From: Streptomyces eurythermus
Lineage (GTDB): Bacteria > Actinomycetota > Actinomycetes > Streptomycetales > Streptomycetaceae
Reading direction: 5' to 3'
NCBI RefSeq assembly: GCF_014649115.1
Contig: NZ_BMSK01000001.1
Coordinates: 409,416-473,415, forward strand
Length of the DNA: 64,000 bases
The notes beneath the pieces are model-generated. The model was not told the DNA's origin and did not search any database. It was given only the letters and a program-made list of their open reading frames with translations. Made by a program: the position numbers and the translations under genes. The number at the start of each line of letters is the position of its first letter. Position 1 is the stretch's first letter. Shown here in pieces: positions 35,457 through 53,119 of the stretch.

Positions 35457-37928
35457 CTACTCTCCCTTGCCGGCCAGGTCGAGCAGCCGGCCCCGCAGGA
35501 AGAAGCGGGTGGCGACGACCGCGACCGTCACCGCGACGGCCGCGCAGGCGGCGCCCACGGCGATGACGGCCCCCCACGGCACGCTGAACGCGAACCCGCC
35601 GGCCAGCTTGGTCAGCGCGGCCCGCTGGCCGGCCACCACCAGCCCGGCCGCGACCGCGCCGAGGATCCCCCCGGCCGCCGCCGCGACCGCGGTCTCCGCC
35701 GCCACGTACTTCAGCGTGTCGCCGCGGGTGGCGCCGGTCAGGTTGAGGGCCGCCAGCTCCCGGCGCCGGCCGGGCGCCGCCATCACGAGGGTGTTGGCGA
35801 TCGCGAGCAGCGCGTAGCCCAGCGCGAGCGCGAACACGATCAGGGTCGCGAGCCGGGCCTGCTCCTGCTGGTCGTCGCGCACCTCGTCCAGGAACTCGGC
35901 CATCGGCGCGACCTTGACCGGCTGGTCGCGCGCCGCCTCGCGCAGCGCCGCGGCGACCGCGGCCCGGTCGCCGCCCGGGCCGACCTCGACGTCGATCCGG
36001 GTCGGCTCGCCACCGGCCGCGTGGGCGGCGGAGACATAGCCGGTCTCGCCCAGCACCGAGGGGCCCGTCAGCGCCGCGACCGTCAGGTTCACCGCCGTAC
36101 CGTCGGGCAGTCCGGCCTTCACCTCGTCCCCGGCCTTGATGCCGAACTCGGCCGCGGTGTCCTCGTCCAGGACGAGCTGCCGGTCGCCGAACCGGTCCAG
36201 CGAACCCTCGGTGATCTTCAGGGCCTGGGTGGCGGCCAGTGCCTTCGGATCCACCGCCCAGCTGGACAGGGTGCCGATGTAGCGGTCCTTCGCCCCGGAC
36301 AGGCGCAGCTCGCCGGGGGTCAGCGCGGCGGCCCGGACACCGGGCAGGGCGAGCACCTTGTCCCGGGTGGCGGCGCCGATGGTCGCGCCGTCGTCGGCGA
36401 CCATGGTGAAGTCCGCCCTCGCCTGGGCCCGCAGCCCCGCGGCACCGGCGTCACCGGCGGCGACCGGTGCGGTGAGCAGCGCGCCGCCGAGGCCGAGCGC
36501 CAGCACGACCGGCGCCGCGACCGAGGCGGTGCGGCGGCCCGCGAACAGCGCGCCCTCCCGCACGATCATGGCCCCGGCGCCCAGTCTGCCCAGCGGCCAG
36601 GAGGCGAGGAACAGCACCGGGCGCAGCAGCAGCGGGGTCAGCAGCGCGCAGCCGCCCACGATCAGCACGGGCACCGGGAAGTAGTTCTGCATGCTCATCG
36701 CGGTGAGCGGGCTGTCCACCGCCGAGACGCTCTTCTGCAGGCCGAGTCCCAGCAGGGCGACGCCGAGCACCAGGCGGACGGGGGTCAGCGCCCGGCGGCT
36801 CCCGGTGGCCTCGCGCAGTGCCTCGGCGGGTTTGACCCGGCCCGCCTTCCAGGACACGGCGGCGGTGCCGAGCATCGCGGACAGCAGGCCGGCCGCGAAG
36901 GCGATCAGCAGGGGCGGCCAGACGACGTCGATCTGGTACCAGGCCGGGGCGATGTCCCTGTCGACCATGAAGTCCCGCAGCAGCGCGGCGAACCGGGCAC
37001 CCACCAGACAGCCCAGCGCGGAGGCGACGGAGGCCAGCAGCAGCGCCTCCAGCAGCACCATCCGCCGCACCTGCCAGGGGGTCGCCCCGATGGTGCGGAA
37101 CAGGGCGAGTTCGCGGCGGCGCTGGTCGACCACGAAGGCGAAGGTGGCGATCACCACGAAGACCGCGACGAAGGCCACGATCATCAGCGAGGTGCCCGCC
37201 ATGCCCTCGGCGTCCCTCAGCTGGTCCCGGCCGCCCTCCTGGTCGGCCTCGGCGAGCAGCCGGGCGTCCCCGGTCAGCACGCTCGCCGGGCCGGCCGCCG
37301 AGCGCACCCGGTCGAGCGGGCCGTAGGCCACGACGGCCCGGACACCGGGCGCGAGCCTCCTGGCCTCGGCGTCGGTGAAGAACACGGCGTCCTCGAACCA
37401 GACCAGATCCGTGACCCCCACGACCCGGTAGCCGGCGAAGGTGCCGCCCACGGCGACCTCGACCCGCTTGCCGACCAGGGCGGCGTCGCCGCCACCGACC
37501 ACGATCTCGTCGGCGGCCCGCGGCGCCCGGCCCGAAGCGAGCCGGTACGGGGTGAAGGCGGCCGTCGACCACGGATGGCCGACCTGATCACCGGGACCGC
37601 CGGGCAGCCGGGCGGAGAACGACCGGTCCTCGACCGTCCGCCCGGTGGCGGCCAGCGCGCTCACGGTCCGCGCGGGCAGGTCGCCCGGGCGGGCGATCGG
37701 GAACTCCCGGGGATCGCCGTCGTCGTCGGTCAGCTTGTAGGTGACGGGCTGCGTCACGACGGCGGGGGCCGCGGCATACCGCTGCGGCCCCGACAGATCG
37801 GTGGTCCCCACGGCCCACAGGGCGAGGGTCATCATCGCGATGATGCCGACCCCCAGCGCCAGCGCGAGGAACGCGCCCGCGAACGAGACGGCACGGGCTC
37901 GCACGGTCGCGAGCGCAAGCCTCACCAT
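35457..37928 (-). CDS. FtsX/MacB-type ABC transporter permease
   Basis: An 823-residue permease with an N-terminal transmembrane helix (SFAGAFLALALGVGIIAMMT), a large extracytoplasmic region, and two FtsX domains, each with three helices (segments such as FVAVFVVIATFAFVVDQRRR and LIVFALALGYALLAIANTLV). The duplicated 4+4 layout is typical of actinobacterial permeases paired with LolD-like ATPases. Its start overlaps the end of the ATPase gene by 7 bp. It probably exports the peptide or protects the cell envelope from it. Confidence 0.9.
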   Translation of the reverse strand: MVRLALATVRARAVSFAGAFLALALGVGIIAMMTLALWAVGTTDLSGPQRYAAAPAVVTQPVTYKLTDDDGDPREFPIARPGDLPARTVSALAATGRTVEDRSFSARLPGGPGDQVGHPWSTAAFTPYRLASGRAPRAADEIVVGGGDAALVGKRVEVAVGGTFAGYRVVGVTDLVWFEDAVFFTDAEARRLAPGVRAVVAYGPLDRVRSAAGPASVLTGDARLLAEADQEGGRDQLRDAEGMAGTSLMIVAFVAVFVVIATFAFVVDQRRRELALFRTIGATPWQVRRMVLLEALLLASVASALGCLVGARFAALLRDFMVDRDIAPAWYQIDVVWPPLLIAFAAGLLSAMLGTAAVSWKAGRVKPAEALREATGSRRALTPVRLVLGVALLGLGLQKSVSAVDSPLTAMSMQNYFPVPVLIVGGCALLTPLLLRPVLFLASWPLGRLGAGAMIVREGALFAGRRTASVAAPVVLALGLGGALLTAPVAAGDAGAAGLRAQARADFTMVADDGATIGAATRDKVLALPGVRAAALTPGELRLSGAKDRYIGTLSSWAVDPKALAATQALKITEGSLDRFGDRQLVLDEDTAAEFGIKAGDEVKAGLPDGTAVNLTVAALTGPSVLGETGYVSAAHAAGGEPTRIDVEVGPGGDRAAVAAALREAARDQPVKVAPMAEFLDEVRDDQQEQARLATLIVFALALGYALLAIANTLVMAAPGRRRELAALNLTGATRGDTLKYVAAETAVAAAAGGILGAVAAGLVVAGQRAALTKLAGGFAFSVPWGAVIAVGAACAAVAVTVAVVATRFFLRGRLLDLAGKGE

Positions 37929-38662
37929 GACTGCTCCAGTTTCGTGATCCGCGCCGCGGCCAGTTCGGGGGTGGGGGATTCCAGCACGCCCGCCGGGCGG
38001 CCGTCGGCCAGGAAGACGATCTGGTCGGCGTAGGAGGCGGCGACCGGGTCATGGGTGACCATGATGATGGTCTGCCCGGTGGTGTCGACCAGTTCGCGCA
38101 GCAACTGCATCACCTGCCGGGACGACTTGGAGTCCAGCGCCCCGGTCGGCTCGTCGGCGAACAGCACCTTCGGCCCGGTCAGCAGCGCCCGCGCGAGCGC
38201 GACCCGCTGCTGCTGGCCGCCGGACAGTTCGCCGGGGCGGTGCTGCTTGCGCTCGCCCAGCCCCAGCCGGTCCAGCGCGGCGTCCACGGCCTTGCGGGCG
38301 GGCTTCTTCCCCCCGAGCATCAGCGGCAGCGCCACGTTCTGCCGCGCGGTCAGCGACGGAATGAGGTTGAACGTCTGGAAGACGAAGCCCACATGCTGTC
38401 GTCTCAGCCTGGTCAGCGCGGCCTCGCTCAGCCCGCGCAGCCGGGTGCCGGCCAGCGTGACCTCCCCGGAGTCCACCCGGTCGATGCCGGCCGCGCACTG
38501 CAACATGGTCGACTTGCCGGAGCCCGACGGTCCCATCACCGCGGTGAAGACCCCTTCGGGAAAGTCCAGCGTCACCTCGTCGAGGGCGATGACCCGGTTG
38601 TCCCGCTTGCCGAATCCTCTGCTCACGGACTCAAGCCGCACCATCGCCGTTCCCGTATCCAT
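37922..38662 (-). CDS. LolD/MacB-type ABC transporter ATPase
   Basis: A 246-residue ATPase with Walker A GPSGSGKST, Q-loop FVFQTFNLIPSL, signature LSGGQQQR, Walker B VLFADEPTGALD and H-loop IMVTHDP. MDTGTAMVRLESVSRGFG begins at ATG 38662, chosen because the shared TATNG promoter lies exactly 23 nt upstream; an internal ATG at 38644 is possible. It forms one operon with the FtsX permease and is divergent from the MbtH gene. Confidence 0.92.
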   Translation of the reverse strand: MDTGTAMVRLESVSRGFGKRDNRVIALDEVTLDFPEGVFTAVMGPSGSGKSTMLQCAAGIDRVDSGEVTLAGTRLRGLSEAALTRLRRQHVGFVFQTFNLIPSLTARQNVALPLMLGGKKPARKAVDAALDRLGLGERKQHRPGELSGGQQQRVALARALLTGPKVLFADEPTGALDSKSSRQVMQLLRELVDTTGQTIIMVTHDPVAASYADQIVFLADGRPAGVLESPTPELAAARITKLEQSW

Positions 38663-38685
38663 GTCCGGAACGGTAGGGGCGCGAT

Positions 38686-38701
38686 CTATATCCGTCCCAT
38701 A
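38686..38701 (-). promoter_or_regulatory. SARP-type promoter of the ABC transporter operon
   Basis: On the minus strand TATGG (38701-38697) and TATAG (38690-38686) are 11 bp apart. TACCGT follows after 10 bases and ATG 38662 after 7 more, reproducing the 23-nt leaderless geometry. Confidence 0.65.
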
Positions 38702-38753
38702 CGTGCGCACCGGTCGGCCGGATCCCGCCGACCGCACCGCCGCGGCCTCGGTG

Positions 38754-38780
38754 TATCTGGCGAATATGGCTCGGCTATGG
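38754..38780 (+). promoter_or_regulatory. SARP-type promoter of the MbtH operon
   Basis: TATCT (38754), TATGG (38765) and TATGG (38776) are spaced 11 bp. GAAGCT lies 9 bases downstream as a possible -10. Unlike the leaderless cases, the MbtH start is 63 nt away and has a strong GGAGGTGGGAA ribosome binding site. A 15-codon frame starting GTG 38807 runs into the MbtH start. Confidence 0.65.
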
Positions 38781-38843
38781 CCGGTTACCGAAGCTCGGGA
38801 GGGTCCGTGTCTGCACGGGTCCCTTGTTCACCGGAGGTGGGAA

Positions 38844-39056
38844 ATGCACGCTGAGGAAGCCGACGACCGCCGCTATCTCGTGGTGCTCAACGACGAGGAG
38901 CAGTACTCGATCTGGTGGGCCGACCGGCCCCTGCCGGCCGGCTGGCACCCGGAGGGCACCGAGGGCGGCAAGGACGAATGCCTGGCCCACATCGGGAAGA
39001 TCTGGACCGACCTGCGGCCGGCGAGCCTGCGCCGCCGGATGGCCGCGGCCCGATGA
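38844..39056 (+). CDS. mbtH: MbtH-family protein
   Basis: A 70-residue protein with the complete family signature: YLVVLNDEEQYSIWWADRPL, PAGWHPEG, the conserved Cys-Leu in ECLAHIGKIW and TDLRPASLRRR. MbtH proteins bind and activate NRPS adenylation domains. ATG 38844 follows GGAGGTGG. It is the first gene of a three-gene operon with the carbamoyltransferase and the exporter; its stop overlaps the next start (ATGA). Confidence 0.97.
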   Translation: MHAEEADDRRYLVVLNDEEQYSIWWADRPLPAGWHPEGTEGGKDECLAHIGKIWTDLRPASLRRRMAAAR

Positions 39057-40051
39057 GCGGCGCCCGCAGGCTGGTGTCGCTGGAGGACCTCGACGACGGT
39101 GACCTGGAGCGGATCGTGCGCCGGGGCGTCTCCCACTCCGCGGGCACCTCCGTCCACCACGAGCCACTGGCCGGCCAGGTGGTCGGCATCTACTTCGGGA
39201 TGACCTCGACCAGGACCAGGACCGCGTTCTGGTCCTCGGCGCTCCGGCTCGGCGCCCACGTCATCACCTTCGGGCCGTCGGACCTCCAGACCAACACCGG
39301 CGAGGCGTCCTCGGACACCGGGCGGGTGCTGTCGGGCATGCTCGACCTGCTCGTCGCCCGCACCGGCCGGCCCACCGGGGAACTCGCGGACTGGGCCGGG
39401 CAGCACCGGATGCCGGTGGTCAACGCCATGACCGAGGAGGAGCACCCGACCCAGGCGCTCGCCGACCTCACCACCCTGCGGCGCCACTTCGGCTCCCTCG
39501 AGGGACTGCGGGTGCTCTACGTCGGCGAGGGCAACAACACCGCCTCGGCGCTGGCGCTCGCCCTGGGCCGCACCCCCGGCGTGGAACTCCAGCTGCGCAC
39601 CCCGCCCGGCTACGGGCTCGATCCGCGCCTTCTGGAACTGGCCCAGGAACACGCCCGGCGGTGCGGGGCCCATGTCGTCGAGAGCCACCGGATGGAGCCC
39701 GCGCCCCGCGGCTTCGACGTCGTCTACACCACGCGCTGGCAGACCACCGGCACCACCAAGCCCGACCCGGACTGGCGGCGGACCTTCCGGCCGTTCCAGG
39801 TGACCCGGGAGCTGTGGCGGGGCAGCCCGGAGGCGGTGTTCATGCACGACCTGCCCGCTCACCGGGGCGAGGAGGTCACCGCGGACGTGCTGGACGGCCC
39901 GATGAGCATCGCCTTCCAGCAGGCCGAGAACAAGATGCACAGCGCCATGGCGGTCCTGGAGTGGTGCCACGGCGCCCCCATGGAGGACCGCGGGGCGGGC
40001 GCGGCCCTCGGGGAGAGCCGTACCGGGAGCGAAAAGGCATCCCTGTGGTGA
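39053..40051 (+). CDS. Ornithine-carbamoyltransferase-like enzyme, probable diaminopropionate carbamoyltransferase
   Basis: A 332-residue transcarbamylase. The carbamoyl-phosphate site STRTRTAF, EEEHPTQALADL and the C-terminal QAENKMHSAMAVLEW are intact. The amino-acid side differs from ornithine transcarbamylase: HCLP reads FMHDLPAHRGEEV, and the SMG loop is replaced by VVYTTRWQTTG. Viomycin and capreomycin clusters carry such an enzyme (VioL/CmnL) to make beta-ureidoalanine from diaminopropionate. The SbnA and SbnB homologues here provide diaminopropionate, so the same role is likely. Arginine biosynthesis is unlikely given the NRPS operon. Confidence 0.82.
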   Translation: MSGARRLVSLEDLDDGDLERIVRRGVSHSAGTSVHHEPLAGQVVGIYFGMTSTRTRTAFWSSALRLGAHVITFGPSDLQTNTGEASSDTGRVLSGMLDLLVARTGRPTGELADWAGQHRMPVVNAMTEEEHPTQALADLTTLRRHFGSLEGLRVLYVGEGNNTASALALALGRTPGVELQLRTPPGYGLDPRLLELAQEHARRCGAHVVESHRMEPAPRGFDVVYTTRWQTTGTTKPDPDWRRTFRPFQVTRELWRGSPEAVFMHDLPAHRGEEVTADVLDGPMSIAFQQAENKMHSAMAVLEWCHGAPMEDRGAGAALGESRTGSEKASLW

Positions 40052-41283
40052 CCGGGATCAGTCCCAGCGGCGCGTCGGCCAAGGCCGGCGCGCCGCCGCC
40101 GTTGCGGCGCAACCGGGACTTCCTGCTGCTGTGGACCGGCGCGGGCGCCACCCAGCTCGGCGCCCGCACCGGGGTCATCGCCTACCCGCTGCTCGTGCTG
40201 TGGGGCGACGGCACCGCCGCCGACGCCGGGCTGGTCGCGTTCGCCGGCCTGCTGCCCATGCTGGTGCTCCAGCTGCCCGCCGGGGTGCTGGTCGACCGCT
40301 GGGACCGGCGCCGCCTGATGCTGGTCTGCAACGTGATCGGTCTGGCGGCGATGGCCAGTGTGGTGGCCGTGGTCCTGGCCGGCCGGGTCTGGCTGCCGCA
40401 CATCCTCGCGGTCGCCTTCGTGGACGGCGCGGCGACGATCTTCTACCAGCTGGCCGAGCGCACCGCGGTCCGCAACGTGGTGCACCCCGACCGGCTGTCC
40501 TCCGCGCTCGCCCAGAACGAGGCGCGGGGACGGGCGGCGGGCCTGCTCGGGCAGCCGGTCGGCGGTGCCGCGTTCTCGGTCGCGGGCTGGCTGCCGTTCG
40601 GGGTGGTCGCGGCCGGGCACCTGCTGTCCCTCGTCAACCTCAGCCTGGTCAGGACGCCCTTCCAGGAGCAACGCGGGCCGGGCGGGCGGGACTGGAAGGC
40701 GGAGGTGCGCCAGGGCCTGGCGTGGCTGTGGGGCCAGCGGTTCCTGCGCGCGGCGATCTGCGTGGTCGCGGTCACCAACCTGCTGTTCCAGATCGTCAAC
40801 ATGGCCCCGCTCGTGGTCATCCGGGAACACGGCGGCTCGGCGGCCCAGGTCGGGCTGATCGGGCTGGTCTCCGGACTCGGCGGGGTGGCCGGCGCGCTGT
40901 CGGCCGGCAAGCTGCTGACCGGGATCCGGCTGCCGAACATCCTGCTCGGCACCCTGCTGAGCTGGACGGTCCTGGTCCCCGCGGTGGCCCTGACCACCCA
41001 GTACGGGGCCCTGCTGGCGCTGTACGCGGCGATGTCCTTCACGGGCGCGGCGCTCAACGTCGGCGCCGGCGCGTACATGGCGCACCTGGTCCCCGACGAG
41101 ATCCACGGCAAGGCGATGAGCGCGGTCATGCTGGCCTCCTGGGGCGCCAACTCCCTGGGCGCGCTGGCCGCGGGCTTCCTGCTGGCCGCCTTCAGCACCA
41201 CCACCGTCCTGCTCGGCGTCGCCGCGGCCATGCTCGTGTGCACCGTCACGGCCGCCGCCAGCCCGGCGATCCGCAACCCCTGA
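40048..41283 (+). CDS. MFS exporter
   Basis: A 411-residue transporter of the major facilitator superfamily with about twelve helices. The family loop is LVDRWDRRRLMLVCNVIG between helices 2 and 3, and the arrangement resembles enterobactin/macrolide efflux proteins (MFS_3). GTG 40048 overlaps the carbamoyltransferase stop as GTGA. Together with the ABC transporter it is a second candidate route for product export or self-resistance. A hairpin terminator follows 23 bp after the stop. Confidence 0.9.
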   Translation: MTGISPSGASAKAGAPPPLRRNRDFLLLWTGAGATQLGARTGVIAYPLLVLWGDGTAADAGLVAFAGLLPMLVLQLPAGVLVDRWDRRRLMLVCNVIGLAAMASVVAVVLAGRVWLPHILAVAFVDGAATIFYQLAERTAVRNVVHPDRLSSALAQNEARGRAAGLLGQPVGGAAFSVAGWLPFGVVAAGHLLSLVNLSLVRTPFQEQRGPGGRDWKAEVRQGLAWLWGQRFLRAAICVVAVTNLLFQIVNMAPLVVIREHGGSAAQVGLIGLVSGLGGVAGALSAGKLLTGIRLPNILLGTLLSWTVLVPAVALTTQYGALLALYAAMSFTGAALNVGAGAYMAHLVPDEIHGKAMSAVMLASWGANSLGALAAGFLLAAFSTTTVLLGVAAAMLVCTVTAAASPAIRNP

Positions 41284-41306
41284 GCAAAGCCGCACCGCCC
41301 CACCGA

Positions 41307-41343
41307 CGAGGCTCCCCACCCGGCGACCGGGCGGGGAGCCTCG
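41307..41343. terminator. 17-bp hairpin after the MFS gene
   Basis: Arms 41307-41323 and 41327-41343 pair with one mismatch around a 3-nt loop, directly downstream of the MbtH-carbamoyltransferase-MFS operon. Confidence 0.8.
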
Positions 41344-41380
41344 ACTGTCCGGGCACGCGCACGAGCTACTTGGACGCCCG

Positions 41381-42250
41381 ACAACCGAAGCCCACACCCG
41401 AGAACCCACCGGTCGCGGCGAGCGCACGGGAGTCCGTCGGTTGCGGCCCGCACGCGGCGTCCTGCCGGTCGTGGCTGGCACATGGGAACCCGCCGGTTGT
41501 GGCCCGTACGCGGGGGTGTGTCGGTCGTGGCCGGGCGTGTGAGAACCCGCCGGTCGCAGCCCGCGCACGGGAGTTCGTCGGTTGCGGGCCCGCATGCGGG
41601 GTCCGTCAGTTACGGCCCGCGCACGAGAACCCATCGCTCGCGGCCCGGGCACGGGAGTCCGTCGGTTGCGGCCCGCATGCGGCGTTCCGCCGGTCGTGGC
41701 CGGCGCATGGGAACCCGTCGGTTGTGGCCCGTACGCGGGGTGTGTCGGTCGTGGCCGGGCGTGTGAGAGCCCGCCGGTCGCAGCGCGCACGCGGGGTTCT
41801 GTCGGTCGTGGCCCGCGCATGAGAACCCGCCGGTCGTAGCCCGCGCATGCGGGGTCCGTCGGTTTCGGCCCGCGCACGAGAACCGGCCGGTCGTAGCTCG
41901 CGCACGGGAGTCCGTCGGTCGCAGCGTGCACGCGGGGTCCGTCGGTTTCGGCCCGTGCATGAGAGTCCGCCGGTCGCGGCGCACGCATGGGGGTTCGTCG
42001 GTTGTGGGCCGTACGCGGGGTCCGTCGGTTACGGCCCGCGCACGAGAACCGGCCGGTCGTAGCCCGCGCACGGGAGTCCGTCGGTTGCGGGCCCGCATGC
42101 GGGGTCCGTCAGTTACGGCCCGTGCACGAGAACCCACCGCTCGCGGCCCGGGCACGGGAGTTCGCTGGTTGTGGTCCGCACGCGGGAGTCCGTCGGTCGT
42201 GGCCAACGCGTGAGAACCCGCCGGTCGCGGCCCGCACGCGCGGGTCGGGC
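41381..42250. repeat. Tandem array of about 30 degenerate 28-bp units
   Basis: The gene-free stretch between the MFS gene and the three-module NRPS is almost wholly a 28-bp tandem repeat. The consensus halves are CGGTYGYGGCCCGC and RCACGRGARYCCGY. Units begin at about 41410 and recur every 27-29 bp with scattered substitutions, without unique spacers between them. Open frames through it on both strands encode low-complexity Arg-rich repeats without ribosome binding sites, so I treat it as non-coding. Confidence 0.85.
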
Positions 42251-42264
42251 GGAGGGGGCCCGCG

Positions 42265-42312
42265 CACGGTGAAGGCTCTCCTCCCCGGCTGGGGAGGAGA
42301 GCCTTCACCGTG
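42265..42312. terminator. Perfect 22-bp hairpin, terminator of the three-module NRPS operon
   Basis: Arms 42265-42286 and 42291-42312 are perfectly complementary around GGCT. It ends 24 bp from the NRPS stop (42337, minus strand) and closes the repeat array; it works on either strand. Confidence 0.85.
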
Positions 42313-42336
42313 GAACCCGCGCGGCCCGCGGAGCGG

Positions 42337-51774
<9,438 letters not shown>

Positions 51775-51829
51775 CTCGGCCTCTTCCAGTCATGGATGAC
51801 TATCAGCCTTCCGATGCTGGCGACGGCCG

Positions 51830-51845
51830 CCATACCCACTCCATA
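51830..51845 (-). promoter_or_regulatory. SARP-type promoter of the three-module NRPS
   Basis: On the minus strand TATGG (51845-51841) and TATGG (51834-51830) are 11 bp apart, with a weaker GAATG another 11 bp upstream. CAGCAT follows after 10 bases, predicting initiation near 51806 and a leader of about 32 nt before ATG 51774. Confidence 0.65.
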
Positions 51846-52065
51846 TTCGGGCATTCGGGCAACGGCACATCCGGCCGCGGGGCCCGTGCGGGGCGCGCAC
51901 GGTGCCGCTGAAGGCGTGACAGATCCGGTTGCGAAGTCGGGGTGGAGCGGCGGGCCGCGCGGGCCGCCGGCCGGCCGGAAGGCCGGCACCGGCGGGACCC
52001 GGCGGCGGGCCGCCGGAGGAACGGGCGTGCTGCCGGGCCGCCGGATCCGCGCGCCCGGTGGCCGC

Positions 52066-53073
52066 TCAGGAGGAGGGGACGGGGAGTTCCGGCTTCCACA
52101 GCTGCGAGACCTCGCCGAACCGCTCGCTCACCCAGAGGTCGTCGTAGACGGTGTCGAGATAGCGGTCGCCCCGGTCGGGGAACACCAGCACACAGGTGGC
52201 GCCGTCCGGGATCTCGTCACGGATCTGCTGGAGCGCCGCGACCACCGCCCCGGACGAGCCGCCGGCCAGCACCGCCTCGCTGCCGACCAGCCGCCGGCAG
52301 CCCACGACACAGTCCAGGTCGCTCACGTGCACCACCCGGTCGGCGGCCGACGGATCGAACAGGGCCGGCCGGACCGACGCGCCGTGCCCGGGGATGAGGC
52401 GCCGTACCGGCCCCCCGTCGCCGAAGAGCACGCTGCCGACGGCGTCGACCGCGACCATGGTCGTGCCGAGGCCGTTGGCCCGGGCGTAGCGGGCGCAGCC
52501 CTGGAGGGTGCCGGTGGTGCTGGTGGCGCAGAACAGGTAGTCGACCCGGCCGTCCAGGGCCCGGACGATCTCCCGCATCGTGTGTTCGTGCGCGGCGGGG
52601 TTGAGCGGGTTGGCGTACTGGTTGGGCCAGAAGGCGTGGGGGATGGTCGCCACCAGCCGGCGCACCCGCTCCAGCCGGCGCTCCAGGAACTCGCCGGTGC
52701 GCGGGTCCGGTTCGGTCACCTCCTCGATCTCGGCGCCGTACGCCCGCAGGATCGCCAGGTTCTGCCGCGAGGCCTTCGCGTCGACCACGCAGATGAACCG
52801 GATTCCGTGGTAACGGCACAACTGGGCGATTCCCACGGCGAGATTGCCCGAACTGGATTCGACCACCACCGAGCGGGCCGGGTCGATCTCCCCGCTGTGG
52901 ATCCGGTCGAGGACCATGCTCACCGCGGTCCGGTCTTTTATGCTGCCCCCCGGATTGAAACCTTCGATCTTGGCGAATACCCTTCCGCCGAATCCGGGCA
53001 GAAGCCGGTGCAGCTCCACCAAGGGTGTGCCCCCGACCGTTCCGAGGATGCTGCCCGCAGCCGTTCCGTCCAT
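52066..53073 (-). CDS. sbnA: SbnA-like N-(1-amino-1-carboxy-2-ethyl)-glutamate synthase (diaminopropionate pathway)
   Basis: A 335-residue PLP enzyme of the cysteine synthase fold. The PLP lysine lies in FNPGGSIKDRTAVSM, the substrate loop is VVESSSGNLAVGIAQL, and the phosphate-binding glycine loop is ATSTTGTLQG. SbnA-type enzymes replace the phosphate of O-phosphoserine with the amino group of glutamate. ATG 53073 follows an ideal GAGGAGGAG box; the frame upstream of it is only the shadow of the oxygenase gene. Its partner SbnB lies 38 kb away at the other end of the cluster. Confidence 0.9.
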   Translation of the reverse strand: MDGTAAGSILGTVGGTPLVELHRLLPGFGGRVFAKIEGFNPGGSIKDRTAVSMVLDRIHSGEIDPARSVVVESSSGNLAVGIAQLCRYHGIRFICVVDAKASRQNLAILRAYGAEIEEVTEPDPRTGEFLERRLERVRRLVATIPHAFWPNQYANPLNPAAHEHTMREIVRALDGRVDYLFCATSTTGTLQGCARYARANGLGTTMVAVDAVGSVLFGDGGPVRRLIPGHGASVRPALFDPSAADRVVHVSDLDCVVGCRRLVGSEAVLAGGSSGAVVAALQQIRDEIPDGATCVLVFPDRGDRYLDTVYDDLWVSERFGEVSQLWKPELPVPSS

Positions 53074-53119
53074 AGCCACTCCTCCTCGAAGTACCTGTTT
53101 CCGTGTGCCGTCCGGGAGT

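Noticed and set aside
32256..38780. TATNG boxes as -10 elements themselves
   Set aside because: They occur as two or three copies at exactly 11 bp. A separate xACSST hexamer with correct spacing to the start follows in four cases, so an activator site fits better.
41381..42250. CRISPR array
   Set aside because: The 28-bp units abut each other and differ by scattered substitutions. There are no unique spacers, no palindromic unit and no cas gene nearby.
41381..42250. Repeat-containing protein genes in the array
   Set aside because: Frames are open on several strands because the repeat lacks stop codons, not because of selection. No ribosome binding site or plausible start precedes them.
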